A DNA stretch of 20,240 nucleotides, taken from contig JBLHUT010000025.1 in the NCBI GenBank assembly GCA_047629975.1, forward strand, positions 1 to 20,240, given 5' to 3'. This document shows, one piece after another, positions 1 through 5,971 of the stretch. The notes below the pieces were generated by a model. The model ran no database searches, had not been told where the DNA came from, and saw only the letters and a program-made list of their open reading frames with translations. A program made the translations under genes and the position numbers. Each line of letters begins with the position of its first letter. Position 1 is the first letter of the stretch. This DNA comes from JBLHUT01 sp047629975. GTDB taxonomy: Bacteria > Pseudomonadota > Alphaproteobacteria > Rhodobacterales > Rhodobacteraceae.

Positions 1-187
1 AAACTTCATGACCGGTCATATCCGGCAGGTTCAGATCCAACAGGATAAGATCGTAATCGTAAAGCTTGGCAAGATCGATCCCTTCCTCCCCCAGATCAGT
101 CGTATAGACGTTCAGGTTCGCATGGGTCAGCATCATTTCGATGCTTTTCGCAGTTGTAGGATCATCCTCAACCAATAATATCCGCAT
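1..187 (-). CDS. ctrA: Cell-cycle response regulator CtrA, N-terminal part (cut by window edge)
   Basis: The reverse strand reads from an ATG at 187 for 62 codons and runs off the window. It is the start of a receiver domain beginning MRILLVEDDP, with the acidic pair at residues 8-9 and the phospho-acceptor aspartate at residue 51 in ILLDLNLPDMTG. The stretch VYTTDLGEEGIDLAKLYDYD is the characteristic N-terminal signature of CtrA, the essential alphaproteobacterial master regulator (OmpR-type winged helix), which in the Roseobacter group mainly controls motility and gene-transfer-agent genes. A GGAG at seven bases before the ATG supports the start. The DNA-binding half lies outside the window. 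sciP lies directly upstream on the same strand, and a CtrA-like box lies about 50 bp upstream, which suggests autoregulation (inference). Confidence 0.93.
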   Translation of the reverse strand, partial: MRILLVEDDPTTAKSIEMMLTHANLNVYTTDLGEEGIDLAKLYDYDLILLDLNLPDMTGHEV

Positions 188-233
188 TTCCGATCTCCGC
201 TTGATATCCTTGTTTCATCCAACATTCACGCAA

Positions 234-255
234 ATGGTTAATTGCCGGTTACCAT
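234..255. promoter_or_regulatory. Candidate CtrA-binding box upstream of ctrA
   Basis: The reverse strand at 241-234 reads TTAACCAT, a full match to the published CtrA half-site. The forward strand at 238-252 reads TTAA, seven bases, then TTAC, one mismatch from the bipartite consensus TTAA-N7-TTAA. The site lies 47-68 bp upstream of the ctrA ATG. Taking TTAACC as a -35 element, a 17-bp spacer leads to ATGAAA, a weak -10. Autoregulation of ctrA is known in Caulobacter; applying it here is inference. The rest of 188-369 is AT-rich and shows no gene. Confidence 0.5.
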
Positions 256-369
256 CAGAAAAAGGTATCAATCACAACTTCTGGTTGTCTACAGATATTC
301 ACTGAAAATCAGGCCTATTTACAAAACATTCTTTCATTTCGCACAAATTTTCACCGCTTTCAGAATACT

Positions 370-648
370 CTAATGGGTGCGAAACCGTTGCAAAGCCGTT
401 GCTTTGAGTGCCGCCTCTCCGTGGCGTTCGACTGCGTGCACCCAACTTTCGAACTCCTCGAGCGATAAACCATACCGCTGCAATGCTTCTTCGGTGGGAA
501 TCAGGCCAAAGCGCACGGCCTTCACAACCACAGACTTCCGACTTGCGACCCAACGTCTGGTTTCAACTGGCGGCAGGTCGGCGCGCGACAAGATTGTTCC
601 ATCAGGAAGAGTAACAGATCGCGGACCATCGACTTTCTTGATAAACAT
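370..648 (-). CDS. sciP: SciP family CtrA inhibitor (DUF1153 protein)
   Basis: A 92-residue small DNA-binding protein of the DUF1153/SciP family. Visible landmarks are the N-terminal LPDGTILSRADLPP strand region, the basic RRWVASRK segment at residues 31-38 and a helix-turn-helix ending in LKATALQRFRTH. In Caulobacter SciP binds CtrA and its target promoters and blocks transcription activation. The reading frame is open five codons further upstream to a TTG, but the ATG at 648 is preferred: GAGGGG lies seven bases before it and the family begins with a short M-x-(L/I)-K-K-V-D-G-P stretch. The gene is in tandem with ctrA on the same strand (182-bp gap) and divergent from mnmA. GANTC sites lie 50-70 bp upstream. 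Confidence 0.9.
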   Translation of the reverse strand: MFIKKVDGPRSVTLPDGTILSRADLPPVETRRWVASRKSVVVKAVRFGLIPTEEALQRYGLSLEEFESWVHAVERHGEAALKATALQRFRTH

Positions 649-655
649 AGGCACA

Positions 656-661
656 CCCCTC
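656..661 (-). promoter_or_regulatory. Ribosome binding site fixing the sciP start
   Basis: On the reverse strand GAGGGG sits seven bases upstream of the ATG at 648. It decides that start over the upstream in-frame TTG, whose codon overlaps this site. Confidence 0.65.
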
Positions 662-698
662 AACTGTACGTTTGGGTAAATTTGCTGAATAGCCTTAA

Positions 699-717
699 GA
701 GTCGATGAAAATGACTC
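699..717. promoter_or_regulatory. Pair of GANTC (CcrM methylation) sites in the sciP/mnmA divergent region
   Basis: GAGTC at 699-703 and GACTC at 713-717 form an inverted pair with a nine-base centre, in the 110-bp gap between the divergent sciP and mnmA starts. CcrM methylates the adenine of GANTC in Alphaproteobacteria, and methylation can modulate GcrA-dependent promoters. Their use here is inference; no convincing -35/-10 pair was recognised for either gene. Confidence 0.4.
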
Positions 718-758
718 ATTAGAGTAGATCAGATTTTCGCGGAATTGTGAGGAATACT

Positions 759-1907
759 ATGGCCTTGGACAACGAATCATCCACCCTGAACTCTTTGGGC
801 TTTGCAAAGCCGCCCGCCGAGACGCGGGTAGTTGTCGCCATGTCTGGCGGCGTCGATAGCTCGGCTGTGGCCGCCGAGCTGAGTGCGCAGGGCTACGATG
901 TCATCGGTGTGACGTTGCAACTCTATGACCACGGCGCAGCCCTTGCCAAGAAAGGCGCCTGTTGTGCCGGACGCGACATCCATGATGCCCGCAGGGTGGC
1001 CGAGGAAATGGGTTTCCCGCACTACGTTCTGGATTACGAGAACCAGTTCCGCGAAGCCGTGATTGACGACTTTGCCGACAGTTATCTTGCCGGAGCCACG
1101 CCGGTGCCCTGCATCCGGTGTAACGAGCGTGTAAAATTCAAGGACCTGCTTGAAACCGCGCGTGATCTCGAGGCCGATTGCATGGCAACAGGTCACTATA
1201 TCCAACGCAAAATGGGGCCGCAGGGAGCAGAACTGCACTGTGCCGGCGACCCCGCGCGCGACCAATCCTACTTTTTGTTTTCAACAACGCCTGCGCAGCT
1301 TGATTACTTGCGGTTTCCGCTGGGCCATCTCGAGAGCAAGGCCGAAACACGTGCCCTTGCGGCCAAGTACGGCCTTGATGTTGCAGACAAACCCGACAGT
1401 CAGGATATTTGCTTCGTACCGAACGGAAATTATGCCGCCGTGATCGAGAAACTGCGCCCCGGCGCAGGAGAGCCCGGCGAAATTGTGGACATGCAAGGCC
1501 GGGTTCTGGGCCCGCACAACGGTGTCATCCACTACACCATCGGCCAGCGGCGCGGACTTGGTATCGGGGGGCTGGCCGACCCGCTTTACGTGGTCAAGCT
1601 GGACCCGGATGCGCGGCAGGTTATCGTCGGCCCGAAAGAGGCGTTGACCACACGAATCATCCCCGTGCGCGAAATCAACTGGCTGGGCGATGATGAGTTC
1701 GCCGCGCAACAGACGCGGGAGATTTCCGTAAAAGTCCGCTCGACCCGCCCCGCCCGCGAGGCGATCCTGAGGGCAACGGGGCCGACGACTGCCGAGGTGG
1801 AGTTGCTGACCCCCGAAGAGGGTGTCGCTCCGGGGCAGGCTTGTGTGTTTTATGAAACCACAGGCAGCCGCATTCTCGGCGGTGGTTGGATCTGGCGCGG
1901 GGCCTGA
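759..1907 (+). CDS. mnmA: tRNA-specific 2-thiouridylase MnmA
   Basis: The 382-residue protein matches MnmA, which uses ATP and a persulfide to thiolate uridine 34 of the Lys, Glu and Gln tRNAs in the cytoplasm. Seen directly: the PP-loop SGGVDSS at residues 29-35; the nucleophile cysteine at 121 in PCIRCNERVKF; the second catalytic cysteine at 218 in DSQDICFVPNG; the conserved ATGHY (around 143-147); and the C-terminal IGQRRGLGIGG beta-barrel region. The frame is open upstream to a GTG at 747, but the ATG at 759 has GAGGA (749-753) at five bases and is preferred. The N-terminus is about 20 residues longer than in the E. coli protein. It converges on lpxB with a 14-bp gap, so it is probably transcribed alone. 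Confidence 0.95.
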   Translation: MALDNESSTLNSLGFAKPPAETRVVVAMSGGVDSSAVAAELSAQGYDVIGVTLQLYDHGAALAKKGACCAGRDIHDARRVAEEMGFPHYVLDYENQFREAVIDDFADSYLAGATPVPCIRCNERVKFKDLLETARDLEADCMATGHYIQRKMGPQGAELHCAGDPARDQSYFLFSTTPAQLDYLRFPLGHLESKAETRALAAKYGLDVADKPDSQDICFVPNGNYAAVIEKLRPGAGEPGEIVDMQGRVLGPHNGVIHYTIGQRRGLGIGGLADPLYVVKLDPDARQVIVGPKEALTTRIIPVREINWLGDDEFAAQQTREISVKVRSTRPAREAILRATGPTTAEVELLTPEEGVAPGQACVFYETTGSRILGGGWIWRGA

Positions 1908-1915
1908 GGCAGGCC
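1901..1915. terminator. Small inverted repeat between convergent mnmA and lpxB
   Basis: GGCCTG, three bases, CAGGCC: a perfect six-base-pair stem that overlaps the mnmA stop codon and lies in the 14-bp gap before the lpxB stop. There is no T-run on either strand, so an intrinsic terminator is doubtful; it could assist termination or mRNA 3'-end stability. Confidence 0.2.
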
Positions 1916-1921
1916 GGGCAC

Positions 1922-3079
1922 CTAAACCGGCATCGGCTGTTTTAGATGAGCAAGCACAGAGCGCGCGGCCCGCACGCCGGGGGCTTCTGTGCCGCGCCCC
2001 AATCGTTGTAGCGTCAGGTCCATGGCCATATTTTGCGCGTCAGGGTCGGCCATGACCTTTGCCAAGGCCTGCGCAATCAGGTCGGGTCGACACTTTGGCC
2101 CGACAAATTCCGGCACAACCCGCGTTTCGGACACAAGGTTGACCAACGTCACGGTATCAACCCGCAACATCGCAGAGATGATGATACGGCTCAGCCAGTT
2201 CATGTCATAAGCAATGACCATCGGAATCATAGACGCCGCTAGCTCCAGCGATACCGTGCCAGAGGCCGCAAGCGCCACGTCGGCCGCCGCAAACGCGGCC
2301 CGTTTTTCCGCAATATCCTCGGGGTCCAGCAGAACCGGTGCACCGGGCCACTCAGCCAGCATCGGTCGCAGAATATCCACGACCGGTGCAACCGTTGGTA
2401 CAACCACCCGCAAACCCGGATGAACCTTTGCCAATGCTACAAGCGCAGCCCCAAAGCGCGGACCAAGGCGCGCCACCTCTCCCTTGCGCGATCCCGGCAA
2501 CGCAAGCAGCAGCGGCGCATCGGGCGCAATCCCGGCCTTGTCGCGAAAGGCTGCCGCCTCGCTTGCTGTTGCAAGCGGTTCCGCAACCACCGGATGCCCC
2601 ACAAAATCACAGGTCATTCCGGCCTCGGTCATAAAAGGGGGCTCGAACGGAAACAGGGCAAGCACGTGGTCGATGACCTGCGCCATCTTTCCGGCGCGCT
2701 TGGGTCGCCACGCCCAGACAGTTGGCGCGACATAATGAATTGTCGGGATTTCAGGACAGGCCAGTTTGACCCTGCGTGCTACCCGCAGGCAAAAATCGGG
2801 ACTATCGATCGTGATCAGAGCATCCGGCGCAAAGGCAACGACATCTTTCGCGGTCTGCTCGATCCGGCGCATCAACGCCCGGTACTTCGGCAAGACCTCT
2901 GCGATGCCCATTACCGATAATTCATGCATCGGAAACAGGCTTTGCAGCCCCTCTTGCGCCATCAATGGCCCGCCTACCCCGTGAAACCGTGCCTCGGGTT
3001 GCAACAACCTTAGCCCCGCCATCAAAGCCGCGCCAAGTTTGTCCCCCGAAGGTTCACCAGCAATCAAAAAGAAATTCAT
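1922..3079 (-). CDS. lpxB: Lipid-A-disaccharide synthase LpxB
   Basis: A 385-residue GT19 glycosyltransferase that joins UDP-2,3-diacylglucosamine to lipid X to form the lipid A disaccharide at the inner membrane. Landmarks are AGEPSGDKLGA at residues 7-17, IDSPDF at 91-96 (the conserved region of the catalytic Asp), VAPTVWAWRPKR at 117-128 and the C-terminal ASGTVSLELA nucleotide-binding segment. Length agrees with the family. The frame is open nine codons upstream, but the ATG at 3079 forms an ATGA overlap with the lpxI stop and starts right at the conserved core, so it is chosen. It is the last gene of the minus-strand envelope block, and its product takes the output of LpxI as a substrate. 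Confidence 0.95.
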   Translation of the reverse strand: MNFFLIAGEPSGDKLGAALMAGLRLLQPEARFHGVGGPLMAQEGLQSLFPMHELSVMGIAEVLPKYRALMRRIEQTAKDVVAFAPDALITIDSPDFCLRVARRVKLACPEIPTIHYVAPTVWAWRPKRAGKMAQVIDHVLALFPFEPPFMTEAGMTCDFVGHPVVAEPLATASEAAAFRDKAGIAPDAPLLLALPGSRKGEVARLGPRFGAALVALAKVHPGLRVVVPTVAPVVDILRPMLAEWPGAPVLLDPEDIAEKRAAFAAADVALAASGTVSLELAASMIPMVIAYDMNWLSRIIISAMLRVDTVTLVNLVSETRVVPEFVGPKCRPDLIAQALAKVMADPDAQNMAMDLTLQRLGRGTEAPGVRAARSVLAHLKQPMPV

Positions 3080-3909
3080 GCGCGCAAACCGCATCGTCGC
3101 ACCCACAAGAACAACCCAAGGCTGTCCGCAGTCGCCACGACTTTTTCAGGGTCCAGAACGATCACCCCGCCGGCCTCGATCACCACACCGGACAGACCCG
3201 CCGCGGCCGCATTGCGTAAGGTTTCAGGGCCGATTGTGGGCAAATCAATGCGCCTGTCCTGCCCGGGTTTCGGGGCCTTGTACAAAAGCCCGCCGGCGGG
3301 CAGCGTTGCCAAACGTTCACCGCCGGGCATTTGCAGGCTTTGCAGCATCCAGTCGGTGCCGGGTAATGCTTCTATCGCAAGCGCCTGACCTTCGGCCACA
3401 ACACACCCCTGCCCGATATCCGCCCGTCCGAGAGCTGCGACAATCGTCTCGCCCCGCGCGGCATCTGCACCATCCAGATCGCTAGGGCGGGCGCGTGTCG
3501 GCACCCCTTCGGGCAACAAAAGCGCGGGTAACACGTCGCTGGCCGCGCGCACACGCAAACCTGCGTTTTCAAACAGCGACACAATGACCCTGAGCGCGCC
3601 GTCATCCCCCGCCCTCAACGCGCCGAGGACCTGCTCCATCAACGGGCGTGTTGCGGCATCAATCAAGGACGGATCGATTTGGGGTCGCCGCACCGCACCG
3701 GCAAAGCAGACCTCGCGGGCGCCTTTTTTCTTGAGCGTGCCAATCAGCGTGCCAAGGGTCTCCAGACGAAAGGACACAACAGGCAGATCGCCCGTTCCCG
3801 CGATATCGAACCCTTCGAGTTTGCACAGCACAACATCGCGCTGTTCTGCCAAAAGATGCGAAATCAGGAGTTCAGGCAACCGCCCCGTACCGGCAACAAG
3901 CGCAAGCAT
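3076..3909 (-). CDS. lpxI: UDP-2,3-diacylglucosamine diphosphatase LpxI
   Basis: A 277-residue protein of the LpxI (DUF1009) family, which hydrolyses UDP-2,3-diacylglucosamine to lipid X and UMP; it is the alphaproteobacterial replacement for LpxH. Visible features are the N-terminal LVAGTGRLPELL, the FAGAVRRPQ segment at the end of the N-terminal domain, and the C-terminal GPETLRNAAAAGLSGVVIEA followed by LDPEKVVATADSLGLF. The ATG at 3909 lies 17 bp after the lpxA stop, with a purine-rich AGAGAGA upstream. The stop overlaps the lpxB ATG by four bases (ATGA), implying coupling with the next enzyme of the same pathway. No metal-binding LpxH-type motif is present. Confidence 0.93.
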   Translation of the reverse strand: MLALVAGTGRLPELLISHLLAEQRDVVLCKLEGFDIAGTGDLPVVSFRLETLGTLIGTLKKKGAREVCFAGAVRRPQIDPSLIDAATRPLMEQVLGALRAGDDGALRVIVSLFENAGLRVRAASDVLPALLLPEGVPTRARPSDLDGADAARGETIVAALGRADIGQGCVVAEGQALAIEALPGTDWMLQSLQMPGGERLATLPAGGLLYKAPKPGQDRRIDLPTIGPETLRNAAAAGLSGVVIEAGGVIVLDPEKVVATADSLGLFLWVRRCGLRA

Positions 3910-3926
3910 GATCCGTTCTCTCTTTG

Positions 3927-4724
3927 TTATTCCGGCGTCAGGAAGCTGCGGTCGCTGTCGCCGCGGATAAAGCGTACGATCTCGATCACATACGCGCTTT
4001 TGGTTTCGTCGCCCAACTTGCGCGCGCGGTCCTGAAAGGTGCCCTCGCCTTGCGCAAGCATCTGATAGGCCGCACGCAACGACGTGATATCGACCCGTGC
4101 CACGCCCTTGCGCTTGAGCCCCACAAGGTTGAGCCCATCAAGCTTGCCGCGCGGCCCCTGAACCAAACCGTGCGGGATCACATCGTTGGTCACCATCGTC
4201 ACAGCCCCGATAATCGCGCCGCGCCCGATCCGGACCCATTGATGAATACCCGACAAGCCGCCAACAATCACTTCGTCTTCAAGCACACAATGCCCCGCGA
4301 CAGCAGAGTTATTCACCAATATCACGCGATTGCCGATCCGGGCGTCATGGGCCACATGGCACCCCGCCATGAACAAACCGTCATCGCCAATGCGCGTCAT
4401 GCCCCCCCCGCCAGAGGTGCCTGTGTTTATCGTGACATGCTCGCGGATCCGGTTTCGTGCACCGATCACCAACCCCGTGTTCTCGCCCTTGAACTTTAGG
4501 TCCTGAGGAATTTCACCAATGACGGCAAAAGGGAAAACAACTGTATCCTCACCAATGGCTGTTTGACCACTGACCACGACATGCGACTTTAGCGTCACAC
4601 GCGGCGCCAGCCGCACCTGTGACCCCAGCACGCAAAACGGCCCCACAACGGCCCCCGCGCCGATCACAGCCCCGTCTGCGACAACCGCAGAAGGATGCAC
4701 CTGTGCCGTGGGATCAATCGCCAT
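3927..4724 (-). CDS. lpxA: Acyl-[ACP]-UDP-N-acetylglucosamine O-acyltransferase LpxA
   Basis: A 265-residue left-handed beta-helix acyltransferase that catalyses the first step of lipid A synthesis, transferring a 3-hydroxyacyl chain from ACP to UDP-GlcNAc. The N-terminal two thirds consist of hexapeptide repeats (for example IGAGAVVGPF, AIGEDTVVF, RIGDDGLF). The motif GCHVAHDARIG carries His123 and His126, corresponding to the substrate-binding and catalytic histidines of the E. coli enzyme, and NRIREHVTINTGT is also conserved. The C-terminal helical region holds the LRAAYQMLAQ segment. The ATG at 4724 directly follows the fabZ stop (TAG then ATG, no gap), a typical coupled junction. Length matches the family. 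Confidence 0.95.
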   Translation of the reverse strand: MAIDPTAQVHPSAVVADGAVIGAGAVVGPFCVLGSQVRLAPRVTLKSHVVVSGQTAIGEDTVVFPFAVIGEIPQDLKFKGENTGLVIGARNRIREHVTINTGTSGGGGMTRIGDDGLFMAGCHVAHDARIGNRVILVNNSAVAGHCVLEDEVIVGGLSGIHQWVRIGRGAIIGAVTMVTNDVIPHGLVQGPRGKLDGLNLVGLKRKGVARVDITSLRAAYQMLAQGEGTFQDRARKLGDETKSAYVIEIVRFIRGDSDRSFLTPE

Positions 4725-5198
4725 CTAAGTGGCATTCCCGACGGGCAAATCCATCATCGCTGTGAACTCTGCCTGTGCGGCCATCTCTCCGCCGACACTT
4801 GCCTTACCTGCAAACTTCCAGATCTTGGAGCCTGAGCGTTTGACCGTAACCTCAAGCTCAAGCACATCTCCGGGGACCACTTTGCGGCGGAATTTGCAGC
4901 TGTCAATTGCCATGAAATAGACAAGCATATTCTTGTCAGCCAGACCAAGCGTAACCCCCGCCATAACGGCGGCCGTCTGTGCCATTGCCTCGACGATCAT
5001 CACACCGGGCATAATCGGCGCCCCGGGAAAGTGACCCTGAAAATGGGGCTCGTTGAAGGTGACGTTCTTGACGCCGACCGCACTGACGTTGGGCACGATA
5101 TCGCGCACCTTGTCGATCAGCAAAAACGGATAGCGATGCGGGATGATCCGCTGGATAAGCTCGAGATCGGCGTGCAGCGGTGCGGACGTTTCTGTCAT
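4725..5198 (-). CDS. fabZ: 3-hydroxyacyl-[ACP] dehydratase FabZ
   Basis: A 157-residue hot-dog-fold dehydratase of type II fatty acid synthesis, acting on 3-hydroxyacyl-ACP, the same pool that LpxA draws on. The motif HRYPFLLIDKV (21-31) and GHFPGAPIMPGVMIVEAMAQ (55-74) are seen, with catalytic His56 and Glu70. The frame is open eight codons upstream to a TTG, but the ATG at 5198 has AGGAG at 5213-5209 and yields the usual length. The spacer between them contains the palindrome GCGATCGC, giving a rather long ten-base spacing. The gene precedes lpxA with no gap. In many Alphaproteobacteria lpxD lies just upstream of fabZ; here it is absent. Confidence 0.95.
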   Translation of the reverse strand: MTETSAPLHADLELIQRIIPHRYPFLLIDKVRDIVPNVSAVGVKNVTFNEPHFQGHFPGAPIMPGVMIVEAMAQTAAVMAGVTLGLADKNMLVYFMAIDSCKFRRKVVPGDVLELEVTVKRSGSKIWKFAGKASVGGEMAAQAEFTAMMDLPVGNAT

Positions 5199-5225
5199 GC
5201 GATCGCATCTCCTATGTTTCAATCA

Positions 5226-5262
5226 TTGCCCCGAAGTAGCATTTCACACGGGGGCGGGGCAA
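5226..5262 (-). repeat. Inverted repeat between skp/ompH and fabZ
   Basis: TTGCCCCG at 5226-5233 and CGGGGCAA at 5255-5262 form a perfect eight-base-pair stem with a 21-base centre. It lies between the skp stop (5276) and the fabZ Shine-Dalgarno (5213). There is no T-run after it, so it is more likely an intercistronic processing or stability element, or a protein-binding site, than a terminator. Confidence 0.4.
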
Positions 5263-5275
5263 GATGCGGCGCAGG

Positions 5276-5971
5276 TTACGGCTTGATTAACCCGTCATTC
5301 GCAAGCCCACCCGGGCGCGGCGCAGGCGACACACCGGCCGGTGTGCCGATCAAACCGGCCCCGTCTCCAAGCGTCGCATCCAGCCTGCGCAGCGCAACAT
5401 CGGTAATATCTATCTCGTCCGCTGTCAGAAAAACCGACCCGCGGTCAATGATTGCAACCGCTCCGGCTTCCTTTACGATCACTGAAAGAACCGGCAGCGC
5501 GTTGACTAGAAATGTGTTTTGTTCCACTTCGCGGCGCCGTTGCAGGGCGATCGTCTTGGCATCCTGACGCCGTCTGAGAGCGGTTACTTTTTCGTCGAAC
5601 GTATCGGCCAGCGCACGGAAATCCTCTCGCGAGAGCGTGGGGCGGCTCGTTGTCAGTTCCCGTTCCTCGGCGGAAAGCTCCGCCTCGATCTGCCGGTTTT
5701 CACGTGCCAATGCTTGCGCGGCCTGATCCAGATTGCTTTGCAGCCGCTTGCCGTAAAGCGATTGCGCGTAAAGCCTTTCGGGATCAATCGTCAAAAGCGG
5801 GCTTTTGGGCACGCCCACTTCTGAGCCCATATTCAGATCAAGTAACGGAACACCCGGATTGCCCTGCGCAACACCCGCCGCCGGAGCAATTAGTAACAGC
5901 GCAAAAAGTCCCAAACAGACGCCTACGGCCCAGTGCCCCTCCGGTCGTCTGTGCGCCTGTCGTCCGCCCAT
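5276..5971 (-). CDS. OmpH/Skp family periplasmic chaperone
   Basis: A 231-residue protein that fits the OmpH (Skp) family of periplasmic chaperones for unfolded outer-membrane proteins. A charged N-terminus is followed by a hydrophobic stretch (residues 14-32) and a likely signal peptidase I site GVA-Q at 35/36. The middle part, about 70-150, is highly charged and predicted to be coiled coil (Q, E, R, L rich), the tentacle region of Skp. The end segment VIVKEAGAVAIIDRGSVFLTADEIDITD matches the OmpH C-terminal core. It is longer than E. coli Skp (about 160 residues) because of an extended N-terminal region and a Pro/Gly-rich tail. Its ATG shares one base with the bamA stop (TGATG), so it is translationally coupled to its functional partner. 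Confidence 0.85.
   Translation of the reverse strand: MGGRQAHRRPEGHWAVGVCLGLFALLLIAPAAGVAQGNPGVPLLDLNMGSEVGVPKSPLLTIDPERLYAQSLYGKRLQSNLDQAAQALARENRQIEAELSAEERELTTSRPTLSREDFRALADTFDEKVTALRRRQDAKTIALQRRREVEQNTFLVNALPVLSVIVKEAGAVAIIDRGSVFLTADEIDITDVALRRLDATLGDGAGLIGTPAGVSPAPRPGGLANDGLIKP

Noticed and set aside
277..291. ACAAC/GTTGT short inverted repeat upstream of ctrA
   Set aside because: Five-base arms are too short to stand out from chance in an AT-rich intergenic region.
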